Assembly: GCF_900249755.1 (NCBI RefSeq)
Contig: NZ_LT976854.1
Coordinates: 2,285,709 to 2,349,708 of the forward strand
Length of the DNA: 64,000 nt
From: Cupriavidus taiwanensis
Lineage (GTDB): Bacteria > Pseudomonadota > Gammaproteobacteria > Burkholderiales > Burkholderiaceae
Direction of reading: 5' to 3'
The translations under genes were made by a program, and so were the position numbers. Numbering within the stretch: position 1 is the first letter of the stretch; each line of letters begins with the position of its first letter. Shown here one piece after another: positions 53,811-62,828 of the stretch. The notes under the pieces were generated by a model. The model did no database searches and was not told the DNA's origin. It was given only the letters and a program-made list of their open reading frames with translations.

Positions 53811-56585
53811 ATGGCTGCGGAAGACCTCGATTTCGGCGACGAAGCGGCCCGCATCGCGCACCGGCGCCGCCAGCTCGGCATCGCGCCGCGCAGGCACGAA
53901 GGCCAGCGCAACTGGGCGCTGGCGCTGTCTGGCGGCGGCATTCGCAGCGCCACGTTCTGCCTGGGCGTGATGCAGGCGATGGCCGGCACCGACATGCCGG
54001 CCGACACCACGGCGGCCACGCCGGACAGCGGCGCGCCCAAGGCTGCCGCGGCGAGCACGGCCGCCTCGGCGCAGACCGTGCCCGGCCTGGCCTCGCTGCT
54101 GGCCCAGTTCGACTACCTGTCCACCGTCAGCGGCGGCGGTTATCTCGGCGCGTTCTTCGTCAGCCTGTTCGTGCCGGGGCGGCTGCGCCGCGGCACCGGC
54201 CCGGTCCACGCCGCGGCCGATGCCTACCGCACGCTGCAATGCGAGCCGCCCGGGCGCATCCACACCTCGGTCTCCTATGCCGCCGATCCCGGCCGCGGCG
54301 CGGTCGCGTGGCTGCGCGAGAACGGGCGCTACCTGTCGCCCACGGGCGCCGGCGACAACCTCTATGCCGCCGCGCTGGTGGCGCGCAACTGGCTGGCCAT
54401 GCACTACGTGATCGGCAGCGCGCTGCTGGTGGTGCTGTCGCTGCTGGCGCTGCTGCTGCATGGCGCCGCGGGTGCGTGGTACGGCTTCGGACGCTACGAG
54501 ATGGACCTGCTGCACGACGCGCGCCAGGCTTTCAACCAGGGCGAGTGCGCGATCTGGTGGAGCCCATTGCTGTGGCTGCCGCTGGCCACGGCGGTGACCG
54601 GCGCGGTGCCGCCCGGGCTGGCGTACTGGCTGGTCTATCCGCGCGCCAGCGACCCGCAGGCGCCGGGCCGCTTCTTCAGCCCCGCGCCGATGCTGGCCAC
54701 GCTGCTGGGGCTGCTGTTGCTCGGCGCCGCTGGCTGGCTGGAATGGAGGGGGGCGCAGCCGGTGCCGGCGCAATTGTTTGCCGCGCTGGGCGTGCTGACA
54801 TGGCTTGGCGTGCTGGCCTGCCTGGTGATGCTGCAGGGCGAGCCGCGCACCGTCTCCGGCTATCGCGTGCGCGCCACGCGTGCGCTGCGCACCGCGGTCA
54901 CGCTGACGCTGTGGCTGGCGGCCCTGGGCGTGGCCGATACCGCGGCGCGCACCACCTACCTGTATGCGCACGCCGCGGGCCATCCGTGGGGCGTGGCGCT
55001 GCCCGCGGGCGCGCTGGGCGTGCTGGTCTGGCTGGTGCGCTACGGCGCGCGCTGGCTCGACCCAGGCGGCAAGGGCGGCGCGGCGACCGCCTGGGGCGCG
55101 TTGTGGGCACGCCTGCCGGTCTCGCTGCTGGCCGGCGCGGCGGCGGCGGTGCTGGCGCTGCTGCTGTTCGTGCTGTGGTCGTGGCTGGTGCTGTGGGTGC
55201 GCTGGCAGGGCCGCGAGCCGGTCGACTGGCTGGTCTACGGCACGGCCTACACTGGGCCGGCGCTGGCCACGCTGGCGGTGGTGGCGCTGGTGCTGGCGCT
55301 GGTCGCCGGGCGCTTTACCGGCTTCCTGAACCTGTCCACGCTGCAGCCGTTCTACGCGGCGCGGCTTACGCGCGCCTACCTGGGCGCGTCCAACGGCGAG
55401 CGCTTTGCCGCGCCCGATCCGGATCCGGTGGCGGACCGGCGCCGGCGCGCGCGCTTCAGCGTGGCCGAGCCGGTGCCCGGCGACCAGCTCAGCCTCAACG
55501 CCTACTACGACCCGCACGTGCTGGCGCCGCTGCACCTGATCAACGTGACGCTGAACCTGACCATGGATCCGGCCGAGCAACTGGTGCAGCGCGACCGCAA
55601 GGGCAAGCCGCTGTGCCTGGCCCCCGGCGCCGGCCTGCCGCTGCCGGGCGCCGCGCTCGCGCCGGACGCCTATGCGCGCTTCACCGTCGACGGCTGGCAG
55701 TGCTGCCCGGATACGTCATGGCCGTCATCGGGCAAGCTGGCGCAATCGCTCACGGTGGGCGACTGGATGGCCATCTCGGGCGCCGCGGTGTCCACCGGGC
55801 TGGGCCGTGCCACCACGCTCGGCACCTCGCTGCTGCTGGGGTTGGCCAACCTGCGGCTGGGCACGTGGTGGCCGTCGTTCCCGGCCCGGTACGCGCGCAG
55901 GGGCGGACGCGAGGGCGAACGATGGCGCTATCCCGAACGCGCCACGCATCCGTGGCTGGCCGCCGGCATCTTCCGCACGCAGTACTACCTGGGCTGCGAG
56001 CTGAGCGCCCGCTTCCATGGCACGCGGCGCGGCTGGCAGTACCTGTCGGACGGCGGCCATTTCGACAACACCGGGGTCTATGAGCTGCTGCGCCCGGGCC
56101 GGGATGTCGCGCTGATCGTGCTGTGCGACTGCGGCGCCGATCCCGGCTATCGCTTCGGCGACCTCGCCAACCTGATCCGCCTGGCGCGCATCGACCACGG
56201 CCTGGAGATCGTGGTCGATACCGAGGCTGCCACGCACCCGGTGCTGAGCCGCGTCTTCGGCGTGCCAGACGATTTCCTGCCGGGGCAAGGGGCCAGCGGT
56301 GGTGCCGCCGACAAATGCGCCGTGCTGCTCGACGTCTACCGCACCGACCCGGCCTGCGCGGCGCCGCGTACGCGCGTCTGCCGCATCGTGCTGATCAAGC
56401 CGCGGCTGGTGTCATGGGCGCCGGCCGACGTGCGCCACTACGGCGCCACGCATCCTGCGTTTCCGCAGGAAGGCACCGGCGACCAGTTCTTCGACGAGGC
56501 GCAATGGGAAAGCTATCGGGCGCTGGGGCATGCCATCGGCAAGCGCGTGCTGGGCGGCGAGGTGGTCAAGGCGCTGCTGGCGTGA
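53811..56585 (+). CDS. Large membrane protein with a patatin-like phospholipase domain
   Basis: A 924-residue protein. The patatin-like parts sit at both ends: the oxyanion loop ALSGGGIRSATFCLGVMQAM near residue 43, the nucleophile Ser in DYLSTVSGGGYLGAFFV near 105, and the Asp of SDGGHFDNTGVYELL near 750. Between them about eight hydrophobic segments (about 200-510) anchor it in the membrane, so the catalytic domain is split by a transmembrane insert. The usual GxSxG is TVSGG here. GGGAGGCGCCC precedes the ATG; a frame from 53760 is less likely. It lies alone between two IclR genes. Confidence 0.85.
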   Translation: MAAEDLDFGDEAARIAHRRRQLGIAPRRHEGQRNWALALSGGGIRSATFCLGVMQAMAGTDMPADTTAATPDSGAPKAAAASTAASAQTVPGLASLLAQFDYLSTVSGGGYLGAFFVSLFVPGRLRRGTGPVHAAADAYRTLQCEPPGRIHTSVSYAADPGRGAVAWLRENGRYLSPTGAGDNLYAAALVARNWLAMHYVIGSALLVVLSLLALLLHGAAGAWYGFGRYEMDLLHDARQAFNQGECAIWWSPLLWLPLATAVTGAVPPGLAYWLVYPRASDPQAPGRFFSPAPMLATLLGLLLLGAAGWLEWRGAQPVPAQLFAALGVLTWLGVLACLVMLQGEPRTVSGYRVRATRALRTAVTLTLWLAALGVADTAARTTYLYAHAAGHPWGVALPAGALGVLVWLVRYGARWLDPGGKGGAATAWGALWARLPVSLLAGAAAAVLALLLFVLWSWLVLWVRWQGREPVDWLVYGTAYTGPALATLAVVALVLALVAGRFTGFLNLSTLQPFYAARLTRAYLGASNGERFAAPDPDPVADRRRRARFSVAEPVPGDQLSLNAYYDPHVLAPLHLINVTLNLTMDPAEQLVQRDRKGKPLCLAPGAGLPLPGAALAPDAYARFTVDGWQCCPDTSWPSSGKLAQSLTVGDWMAISGAAVSTGLGRATTLGTSLLLGLANLRLGTWWPSFPARYARRGGREGERWRYPERATHPWLAAGIFRTQYYLGCELSARFHGTRRGWQYLSDGGHFDNTGVYELLRPGRDVALIVLCDCGADPGYRFGDLANLIRLARIDHGLEIVVDTEAATHPVLSRVFGVPDDFLPGQGASGGAADKCAVLLDVYRTDPACAAPRTRVCRIVLIKPRLVSWAPADVRHYGATHPAFPQEGTGDQFFDEAQWESYRALGHAIGKRVLGGEVVKALLA

Positions 56586-56612
56586 TCGCGCACTGAAGCC
56601 GCTTCAGCGGCT

Positions 56613-57368
56613 TCAGCGCACGAAGCCGATCACGTCTTCCAGCCGGCCGCTGGCGTCGCGCAGCGCCTCCAGCAGCCGCGGCACCGCGGCCTCGTCCAGC
56701 CGCTGCTGCGGCCCGGCGATGGCGACCGAGCCCACCACCGCGCTGCGGTCGCGCGACCACAGCGGCAAGGCCAGCCCGGCGACGCTGGCGGCGGCTTCCT
56801 CGCGCGTATGCGCCCAGCCGCGTTCGCGCACTTCGGCCAGCTGCTGCTCGATGCGCTCGCGTTCCAGCGTGGTATGCGGACCCATGCGCGCTACGCCCTG
56901 GCGGTAGACCTCGTCGCGGAAGGCCTCGTCCTGGAACGCCAGCATGGCCTTGGCATGCGCGCCGGCGTACAGCGGAAAGCGCTCGCCCAGCTCGATCGAG
57001 AAGCGCAGCTGGTGCTGGCTGTGCACCAGCCCCACGCACAGGCCTTCATGGCCGTCGAGCCACGACAGGAACACGGTCTCGCCGCTTTGCGCGGCCAGTG
57101 TCTCCAGCACCGGGCGCACGATCTCGTCGGGCGAGAAGCTCTTGCGCACCACCTGCCCCAGCTCGAACAGCCGCAGCCCCAGCGAATACTTGCCGGTGGC
57201 CGCGTCCTGCACCAGGAAGCCGTTGGCGGCGAAGGTGGCCAGCACGCGGTGCACCACGGCGTAATGCACGCCGCTGTGCTTGGCCAGCTCGCGCACGCCC
57301 CAGGTCGGCTGGCGCACGGTAAAGTGAGTCAGCAGGGCCAGCGCGCCGTCCAGTGTCTTGAGAGTCAT
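56613..57368 (-). CDS. IclR family regulator (copy 2)
   Basis: A 251-residue IclR protein. Residues 1-65 are almost the same as in copy 1 (LDGALALLTHFTVRQPTWGV and VHYAVVHRVLATFAANGFLV), including the recognition helix, while the effector domain is more diverged (GLVHSQHQLRFSIELGERFP, RQGVARMGPHTTLERERIEQ). It also has a 14-residue longer middle part. It is convergent with the patatin gene and does not head an operon. Because both copies should read the same DNA sequence, it may act at the operators at 53647-53683. The ligand is unknown. Confidence 0.92.
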   Translation of the reverse strand: MTLKTLDGALALLTHFTVRQPTWGVRELAKHSGVHYAVVHRVLATFAANGFLVQDAATGKYSLGLRLFELGQVVRKSFSPDEIVRPVLETLAAQSGETVFLSWLDGHEGLCVGLVHSQHQLRFSIELGERFPLYAGAHAKAMLAFQDEAFRDEVYRQGVARMGPHTTLERERIEQQLAEVRERGWAHTREEAAASVAGLALPLWSRDRSAVVGSVAIAGPQQRLDEAAVPRLLEALRDASGRLEDVIGFVR

Positions 57369-57427
57369 CGATCGTTCCTTCGCATCGGGCTGAATGGTAA
57401 GGGCAAGCGGCGCGCGGCTCAATCTTT

Positions 57428-57442
57428 GCGTCCGGCGGACGC
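57428..57442. promoter_or_regulatory. Inverted repeat GCGTCC-GGC-GGACGC upstream of iclR copy 2
   Basis: Perfect 6-bp arms with a 3-base centre, 60 bases before the IclR start and within the 208-base divergent gap to the monooxygenase gene. It could be an operator; it does not resemble the TCTCT/AGAGA sites of copy 1. Confidence 0.35.
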
Positions 57443-57576
57443 GTTGCCATAACCACGCCGCCCGCAGGGCCGCAAGGCCGCCGCCAGCACGATCCGCGCA
57501 GGCTCACTAACATAGCGAACCATCCGCATTGCAGCGGGCGGCGCACGCGTGGCTTGCGCCGCCCGCCCCCCACGAC

Positions 57577-58617
57577 ATGAATCGCGACTCTCTCCCCACT
57601 GGCAACGGCATCGCCTACTCGGTGCTCGACCTGGCCCCCATCCCGCAAGGCAGCGACGCCGGCCAGGCCATGCGCAACTCGCTCGACCTGGCGCGCCACG
57701 CCGAGCAGCTGGGCTACCACCGCTACTGGCTGGCCGAACACCACAACATGCCCGGCATCGCCAGCGCCGCCACCGCGGTGCTGATCGGCTATGTGGCCGG
57801 CGGCACGCAGCGCATCCGCGTCGGCTCGGGCGGCGTGATGCTGCCCAACCATGCGCCGCTGGTGATCGCCGAGCAGTTCGGCACGCTGGCCTCGCTCTAC
57901 CCGGGCCGCATCGACCTGGGCCTGGGCCGCGCGCCCGGCACCGACCAGGCCACGGCGCGCGCGCTGCGCCGCCATCTCACCAGCGACAGCGCCGATACCT
58001 TCCCGCAGGACGTGGAAGAGCTGCAGGCGTATTTCGACGACGTGCGCCCGGGCCAGCGGCTGCGCGCGGTCCCCGGGGCCGGCCTGAAAGTGCCGATCTG
58101 GCTGCTGGGGTCGAGCCTGTTCAGTGCGCAGCTGGCCGCGGCGATGGGGCTGCCGTTCGCCTTTGCCTCGCACTTTGCGCCGGGCTTCATGCGCCAGGCG
58201 CTGGACCTGTACCGGCGCACCTTCCGCCCGTCCGAAACGCTGGACCGGCCGTACGTGATGCTCGGCCTCAATGTGTTCGCGGCCGATACCGGCGATGAGG
58301 CGCGCCGGCTGTTCAGCTCGCTGCAGCAGCAGTTCCTGGCGCTGGTGCGCGGCACGCCGGGGCAGTTGCGCCCGCCGGTGGACGATATCGAAGCGCTCTG
58401 GAACGAGAGCGAGGCCGACCATATCCGGCGCTCGCTGTCGTGCTCGGTGGTGGGTGACCCGGATGCCGTGCGCGCCGGCATGCAGCGCTTTGTCGATGAC
58501 CTGCAGCCGGACGAGCTGATGATTACCGGCCAGATCTTCGACCACCAGGCGCGGCTGCGCTCGTTCGAGATCGCCGCCGGCGCCGCGCGCAGTCTCCAGG
58601 CCAACGTCGCCCTCTGA
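57577..58617 (+). CDS. Luciferase-like flavin monooxygenase (LLM family)
   Basis: A 346-residue soluble FMN- or F420-type TIM-barrel oxidoreductase of the bacterial-luciferase superfamily, in the group with [10 protein letters not shown] at the N-terminus and [20 protein letters not shown] near residue 50. Further marks are [20 protein letters not shown] near 90, [14 protein letters not shown] near 122 and [12 protein letters not shown] near 178. The substrate is unknown. The start [10 protein letters not shown] gives the usual family length. It is followed, 211 bases on, by an enhancer-binding regulator in the same direction. Confidence 0.9.
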   Translation: MNRDSLPTGNGIAYSVLDLAPIPQGSDAGQAMRNSLDLARHAEQLGYHRYWLAEHHNMPGIASAATAVLIGYVAGGTQRIRVGSGGVMLPNHAPLVIAEQFGTLASLYPGRIDLGLGRAPGTDQATARALRRHLTSDSADTFPQDVEELQAYFDDVRPGQRLRAVPGAGLKVPIWLLGSSLFSAQLAAAMGLPFAFASHFAPGFMRQALDLYRRTFRPSETLDRPYVMLGLNVFAADTGDEARRLFSSLQQQFLALVRGTPGQLRPPVDDIEALWNESEADHIRRSLSCSVVGDPDAVRAGMQRFVDDLQPDELMITGQIFDHQARLRSFEIAAGAARSLQANVAL

Positions 58618-58828
58618 CGGTTCCGGTATGGCGCACGCCGCACTTGCGGCGTGCGCTTGCCGGCGTCTCCTGATTCCCGTTTGCGCGCAGCGGATGCGCT
58701 CGGATACATTAGAAGGCCAAGACCCGACAGAGGCGCGGCCAGGTCCGGCACGCGCCCGCACAGTCCGCCCGACCCACCGCCCCCTCAGCAGGGTCCGGGG
58801 CCGAGGGCAGCGACGACAGGAGACAGCG

Positions 58829-60844
58829 ATGGACCTGCGGCAACGCGAGCACATCGAGACGGTGGTCCAGGCCACCGCCTATCTATCCCCGCCAGCCCTG
58901 CTCGCGGAGCGCATCGCGCATGACGCGATCATCCAGAACTCATGGCGGCGCTGCGTGCACCAGTACGGGCTCGACCCGTCGCGCATGCAGGAGGCGCGCA
59001 TCCTGCCGCAGACGCGCCTGCGCGAACACCAGGAACGCATCGACGACTTCGCCCGCATCGCTCGCCACGGGCTGCAGAGCCTGCATGCCCAGGTGGCGGC
59101 GCTGGGCTACGTGGTGCTGCTGACCGATGCGCAGGGCGTCACGGTCGACTATATCGGCGACGCCCATTGCGATGCCGCGCTGCGCCACGCCGGCCTCTAC
59201 CTCGGCGCGGAATGGAGCGAGAGCGGCGCGGGCACCTGCGCGGTCGGCACCGCGCTGGTCACCGGGCAGGCGCTGACCGTGCACCAGGCCGACCATTTCG
59301 ACGCCACCCACATCCCGCTGACCTGCACCGCGGCGCCGCTGTTCGACACCCATGGCAAGCTGCACGCCATCCTCGACATCTCGGCGCTGGTGTCGCCGCA
59401 GGCCAAGGACAGCCAGGGCCTGGCGCTGCAGATGGTGCGCATCTACGCCGCGCATATCGAGAACGCCAACTTCCTGCGCGCGCACCGGCGCGACTGGATC
59501 CTGAAGCTGAACGTCGCGCCCGAGTTTGTCGACGTCAATCCGGAATACCTGCTGGCGCTGGACGATGCCGGCCGCATCGTCGGCCACAACCATCGCGCGC
59601 GCCTGATGCTGGAGACCGAGCTGGACGGCAGCCCGGGCGCCACCGTGCTCGGGCAGCCGTTCGAGGTGCTGTTCGATGCCCGGCTGGAAGACCTGGGCCG
59701 CTATGTCTATTCGCGCCCCAGCGAGCAGCGCCTGGTCGCGCTCAACCGCAGCGGCGGCCTGCTGTACCTGAGCGTGATGCCGCCCGCGCTGGGCTGGCAG
59801 GCACCGGCGGCGCCGGCACAGGTGGCGATGCCGGCGCCGCTGGCGGCGCTCAGCGGCGGCGACGCCGCGCTGGCGCAGCAGCTGGAGCGCGCCGCGCGCC
59901 TGGTCGATTCGCCGATCCACCTGCTGATCCATGGCGAGACCGGCAGCGGCAAGGAGTTTTTCGCCAAGGCGCTGCACCAGGCCAGCGCGCGCCGCACAGG
60001 GCCCTTTGTCGCGGTGAACTGCGCGGCGATCCCTGAAACGCTGATCGAGAGCGAGCTGTTCGGCCACCTGCCCAACAGCTTCTCCGGCGCCGGCTCGCGC
60101 GGCAAGCGCGGCCTGATCCAGGAGGCCGACGGCGGCACGCTGTTCCTGGACGAGATCGGCGACATGCCGCGCGAGCTGCAGTCGCGGCTGCTGCGCGTGC
60201 TGGCCGAGGGCGAGGTGCTGCCGGTGGGCGCCGCGCGCCCGGTGCCGGTGCGCCTGCGCGTGATCTCGGCCACGCACCACAGCCTGGAGCAGCTGGTCGC
60301 CGAAGGCCGCTTCCGCGAGGACCTGTACTACCGCCTGAACGGCGCGCGCTTCGAACTGCCGCCGCTGCGGGCGCGCACCGACCTGGACTGGCTGGTGCGC
60401 AAGCTGCTGCAGGAAGGCGCGGGTGAACCGGTGACGCTGTCGCCCGCCGCCAGCGAGCGGCTGCGCCGCCATCGCTGGCCGGGCAACCTGCGCGAACTGC
60501 GCAACGTGCTGGAGTACGCGCGCGCGGTCTGCAGCGGCGGCTATATCGACGTGCACGACCTGCCCGATACGGTGGCCGGCGCCGCCATCCCGGCTGCGGC
60601 GGCGCTCGAACCGGCACCCGCCACACCGGTCGATGGCGCTACAGAGCACGACGCCGCCGCGCCGTTCGACCCGCACCAGCTGCCCCCCGAGGGCATGCTG
60701 TTGATGCAGTACCTGCGTGCCGCGGGCTGGAACCTGAGCGCGGTGGCGCGCCAGATCGGCATCAGCCGCATGACGCTGTACCGGCGCATGGAGCGCTACG
60801 GCATCCAGTCGCCTAACCGCCGCGACGGCGGGGCGCAGTCTTAG
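58829..60844 (+). CDS. AcoR-type enhancer-binding regulator with altered GAFTGA loop
   Basis: A 671-residue regulator. A GAF sensor (about 75-200), a PAS-like region (about 225-320), an AAA+ domain (about 340-565) and a Fis-type HTH (about 630-660, LSAVARQIGISRMTLYRR) follow in order. Walker A is HGETGSGKEFFAK, Walker B GGTLFLDEIGDMP. The sigma-54 contact loop, normally GAFTGA, reads NSFSGA (ELFGHLPNSFSGAGSRGKRG). AcoR relatives activate acetoin or alcohol genes; the loss of the canonical loop makes sigma-54 activation doubtful. ACAGGAGACAGCG precedes the ATG. The last 32 bases overlap the convergent LysR gene. Confidence 0.9.
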   Translation: MDLRQREHIETVVQATAYLSPPALLAERIAHDAIIQNSWRRCVHQYGLDPSRMQEARILPQTRLREHQERIDDFARIARHGLQSLHAQVAALGYVVLLTDAQGVTVDYIGDAHCDAALRHAGLYLGAEWSESGAGTCAVGTALVTGQALTVHQADHFDATHIPLTCTAAPLFDTHGKLHAILDISALVSPQAKDSQGLALQMVRIYAAHIENANFLRAHRRDWILKLNVAPEFVDVNPEYLLALDDAGRIVGHNHRARLMLETELDGSPGATVLGQPFEVLFDARLEDLGRYVYSRPSEQRLVALNRSGGLLYLSVMPPALGWQAPAAPAQVAMPAPLAALSGGDAALAQQLERAARLVDSPIHLLIHGETGSGKEFFAKALHQASARRTGPFVAVNCAAIPETLIESELFGHLPNSFSGAGSRGKRGLIQEADGGTLFLDEIGDMPRELQSRLLRVLAEGEVLPVGAARPVPVRLRVISATHHSLEQLVAEGRFREDLYYRLNGARFELPPLRARTDLDWLVRKLLQEGAGEPVTLSPAASERLRRHRWPGNLRELRNVLEYARAVCSGGYIDVHDLPDTVAGAAIPAAAALEPAPATPVDGATEHDAAAPFDPHQLPPEGMLLMQYLRAAGWNLSAVARQIGISRMTLYRRMERYGIQSPNRRDGGAQS

Positions 60845-61802
60845 CGCCGGGCTGGCCGCCTGCGCACGCCGCGCGCAGCGCATCGGCCAGCAGCCGCATG
60901 CCCGGCGTGGCGGCGCGGCGCTTGCGCGTGACCAGGCCATAGGGCACCAGGCGGCCGCGCATCGGCACCGGCAGGATCGCCAGCGCGCCCAGCGCGGCAA
61001 AGTAGCGGGCGATCGCGGCAGGCACCACCGCCACGCGCTCGCTGCCGGCCAGCAGGGGCAGCGTGGCCATGATCGACGAGGTCTCGATGACATCCGCCGG
61101 CGGCGGCACGCGCGCGTCGCGGAAGGCCTGGTCGATGACCTGCCGCATCGGGCTGGCGGCCGGCTGGATGATCCAGGGGTAGCGCGCCAGCGCCGCCAGC
61201 CGCACGGTGCGCTTGCCGGCCTGCGGGTGCGCCATGCCGGCGACGACCGACAAGGTCTCCTCGCCCAGCGGCTCGAACGCCAGGTCTTGCGCCAGCGCAT
61301 CCGCCGGGATGCGGCCCACTACCAGGTCGAGGCCATCCTGGCGCAGCGCCTGCACCAGCACGTCGCTGGTATCCACCTGCAGCGAGAGATGCAGGTGCGG
61401 GTAGCGCGCCTTCAGGCCATTGATGGCGCCGGTGAGCAGATCGGGCACCGGAGCGAGGATGGCGCCGATCCGCACCTTGCCGACCTCGCCCACGGCGATC
61501 GCGGCAAACTCGTCGCGCAGCGCGTCGAGGTCGGACAGCACCACGCGCGCGTAGCGGATCAGCGCTTCGCCGAACAGCGTCGGCGCGATGCCGCGGGCGT
61601 GGCGCGTGAACAGCAGCGCGCCCACGGTGTCTTCCAGTTCCTGCAGCGCCTTGGTTGCCGCGGGCTGGGTCAGCGCCATCTCGGCGGCGGCGCCGCGCAG
61701 CGTGCCGTGCCCGGCCAGCGCAAGCACCAGGCGCAGGTGGCGCATCTGCAGGCGCTTGCGCAGCGTGGCGGCGCTGGACAACAGGGTCAGTGGAGCGGGC
61801 AT
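60813..61802 (-). CDS. LysR family regulator
   Basis: A 329-residue LysR protein with a 20-residue leader before the HTH (LQMRHLRLVLALAGHGTLRG, then TQPAATKALQELEDTVGALL). The effector domain starts near residue 105 (GKVRIGAILAPVPDLLTGAI). It resembles the GbpR/CbbR-like group of sugar and aromatic acid regulators. It lies 57 bases downstream of the amidohydrolase and MFS transporter genes in the same direction, so it may be their regulator. The C-terminal tail overlaps the end of the AcoR-type gene by 32 bases. Confidence 0.9.
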   Translation of the reverse strand: MPAPLTLLSSAATLRKRLQMRHLRLVLALAGHGTLRGAAAEMALTQPAATKALQELEDTVGALLFTRHARGIAPTLFGEALIRYARVVLSDLDALRDEFAAIAVGEVGKVRIGAILAPVPDLLTGAINGLKARYPHLHLSLQVDTSDVLVQALRQDGLDLVVGRIPADALAQDLAFEPLGEETLSVVAGMAHPQAGKRTVRLAALARYPWIIQPAASPMRQVIDQAFRDARVPPPADVIETSSIMATLPLLAGSERVAVVPAAIARYFAALGALAILPVPMRGRLVPYGLVTRKRRAATPGMRLLADALRAACAGGQPGAKTAPRRRGG

Positions 61803-61859
61803 GGCGGTGGGCGAGGCGTCACGCCTTATAGCATGCACGCGCCCGGCGCGGCCGCTGCG

Positions 61860-62828
61860 TCAGCAGAATCTGAAGCGGCCTACCGGTTGCGGCGCCATGT
61901 CCGCATCGGCGATGCGGTAGAAGCGTGCGGCGTTCCCCGCCAGCACGCGCGCCCGTGCCGCGGGGTCGGGCAGGGCCTCGCACACCAGGCCCAGCACCGT
62001 GCCGAAGCTGGCGCTCAGCGAGGCCACCGGCAGGTTGCTGCCAAACATCGCGCGCTCAGGCCCGAAGATCGCCAGCGCCTCGCGCACGATGCGGCGATTG
62101 CCCGGCGCATCCCAGCGCCCGCCGGGCAGCCCGAACTCGGACAGCTTGACCATCACGTTGGGGCAGGCGGCCAGCGCTTCCATGCCGTGGCGCCACTGCG
62201 CCAGGCCGGTATCGGAGCGGTCCAGCGGCAGGCCGGTGTGGTTCAGCGCAATCCGCAGATCCGGCAGGGCCGCGGCCACCTGCGCCGCCTCGCGCAAGTG
62301 CCAGAACGGCACGCGCAAGTCCCAGGACAGCCCGTGGCGCGGCAGGCGCGCCAGGTCATCCAGCCAGGCCTGGTCCTGCATCGAGCCGGCCTGGCCGGCG
62401 ACCGAGCCGCCCGGTCCGACGGCGCACAGCGGCTTGCAGCGGATGCCGCGCACGCGCGCAAAGCCCGCCTGGCGCGCCAGCAGCGCGGCGCAGCCGGGCG
62501 TGCCGAACGGGGCGTAGGCCACCACCGCGGCGGCGATGCCTTGGGGCCAGCCGGGCCCGTGCAGCCAGGCGGTTTCGGCGACGGCTTCGGCGCGGTCGCG
62601 CTCGGCTTCGACATGGACCGTGGCCAGCACCGCGACGCGGCCTGCGCCGTCGGCTTGCGTATCGCGCCGGTACTGCGCCGGCAGGTAGTCGTGCCGCAGC
62701 GCCCGGTAGTCGCCAAGGAAAAACGCGGCCGGCTGGTAGGCGTCCTGCAGCCAGGGATAGTGGCCGCGGTCGAGTTGCCACAGGTGGTGATGGGCATCGA
62801 CGATCGCCAGCGGCGCGCCGCCCTTCAC
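61860..62828 (-). CDS. Amidohydrolase family 2 (fuconolactonase/PDC-hydrolase-like)
   Basis: A 322-residue TIM-barrel hydrolase. The N-terminal metal motif is IVDAHHHLWQLDRGHYPWLQ near residue 10, the middle part has GIRCKPLCAV, and the C-terminal part RIALNHTGLP and MVKLSEFGLPG with AMFGSNLPVASL, where Asn replaces the usual Asp of the F-G-S-D-W-P motif. Members open lactones of sugar or aromatic acids. The start is a GTG that overlaps the stop of the upstream MFS gene (GTGA), so translation is coupled. The substrate is probably the compound carried by that transporter. Confidence 0.87.
   Translation of the reverse strand: MKGGAPLAIVDAHHHLWQLDRGHYPWLQDAYQPAAFFLGDYRALRHDYLPAQYRRDTQADGAGRVAVLATVHVEAERDRAEAVAETAWLHGPGWPQGIAAAVVAYAPFGTPGCAALLARQAGFARVRGIRCKPLCAVGPGGSVAGQAGSMQDQAWLDDLARLPRHGLSWDLRVPFWHLREAAQVAAALPDLRIALNHTGLPLDRSDTGLAQWRHGMEALAACPNVMVKLSEFGLPGGRWDAPGNRRIVREALAIFGPERAMFGSNLPVASLSASFGTVLGLVCEALPDPAARARVLAGNAARFYRIADADMAPQPVGRFRFC

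Noticed and set aside
60813-60844. 32-base convergent overlap as a regulatory antisense device
   Set aside because: Short 3' overlaps between convergent genes are common in compact genomes; nothing else points to regulation.
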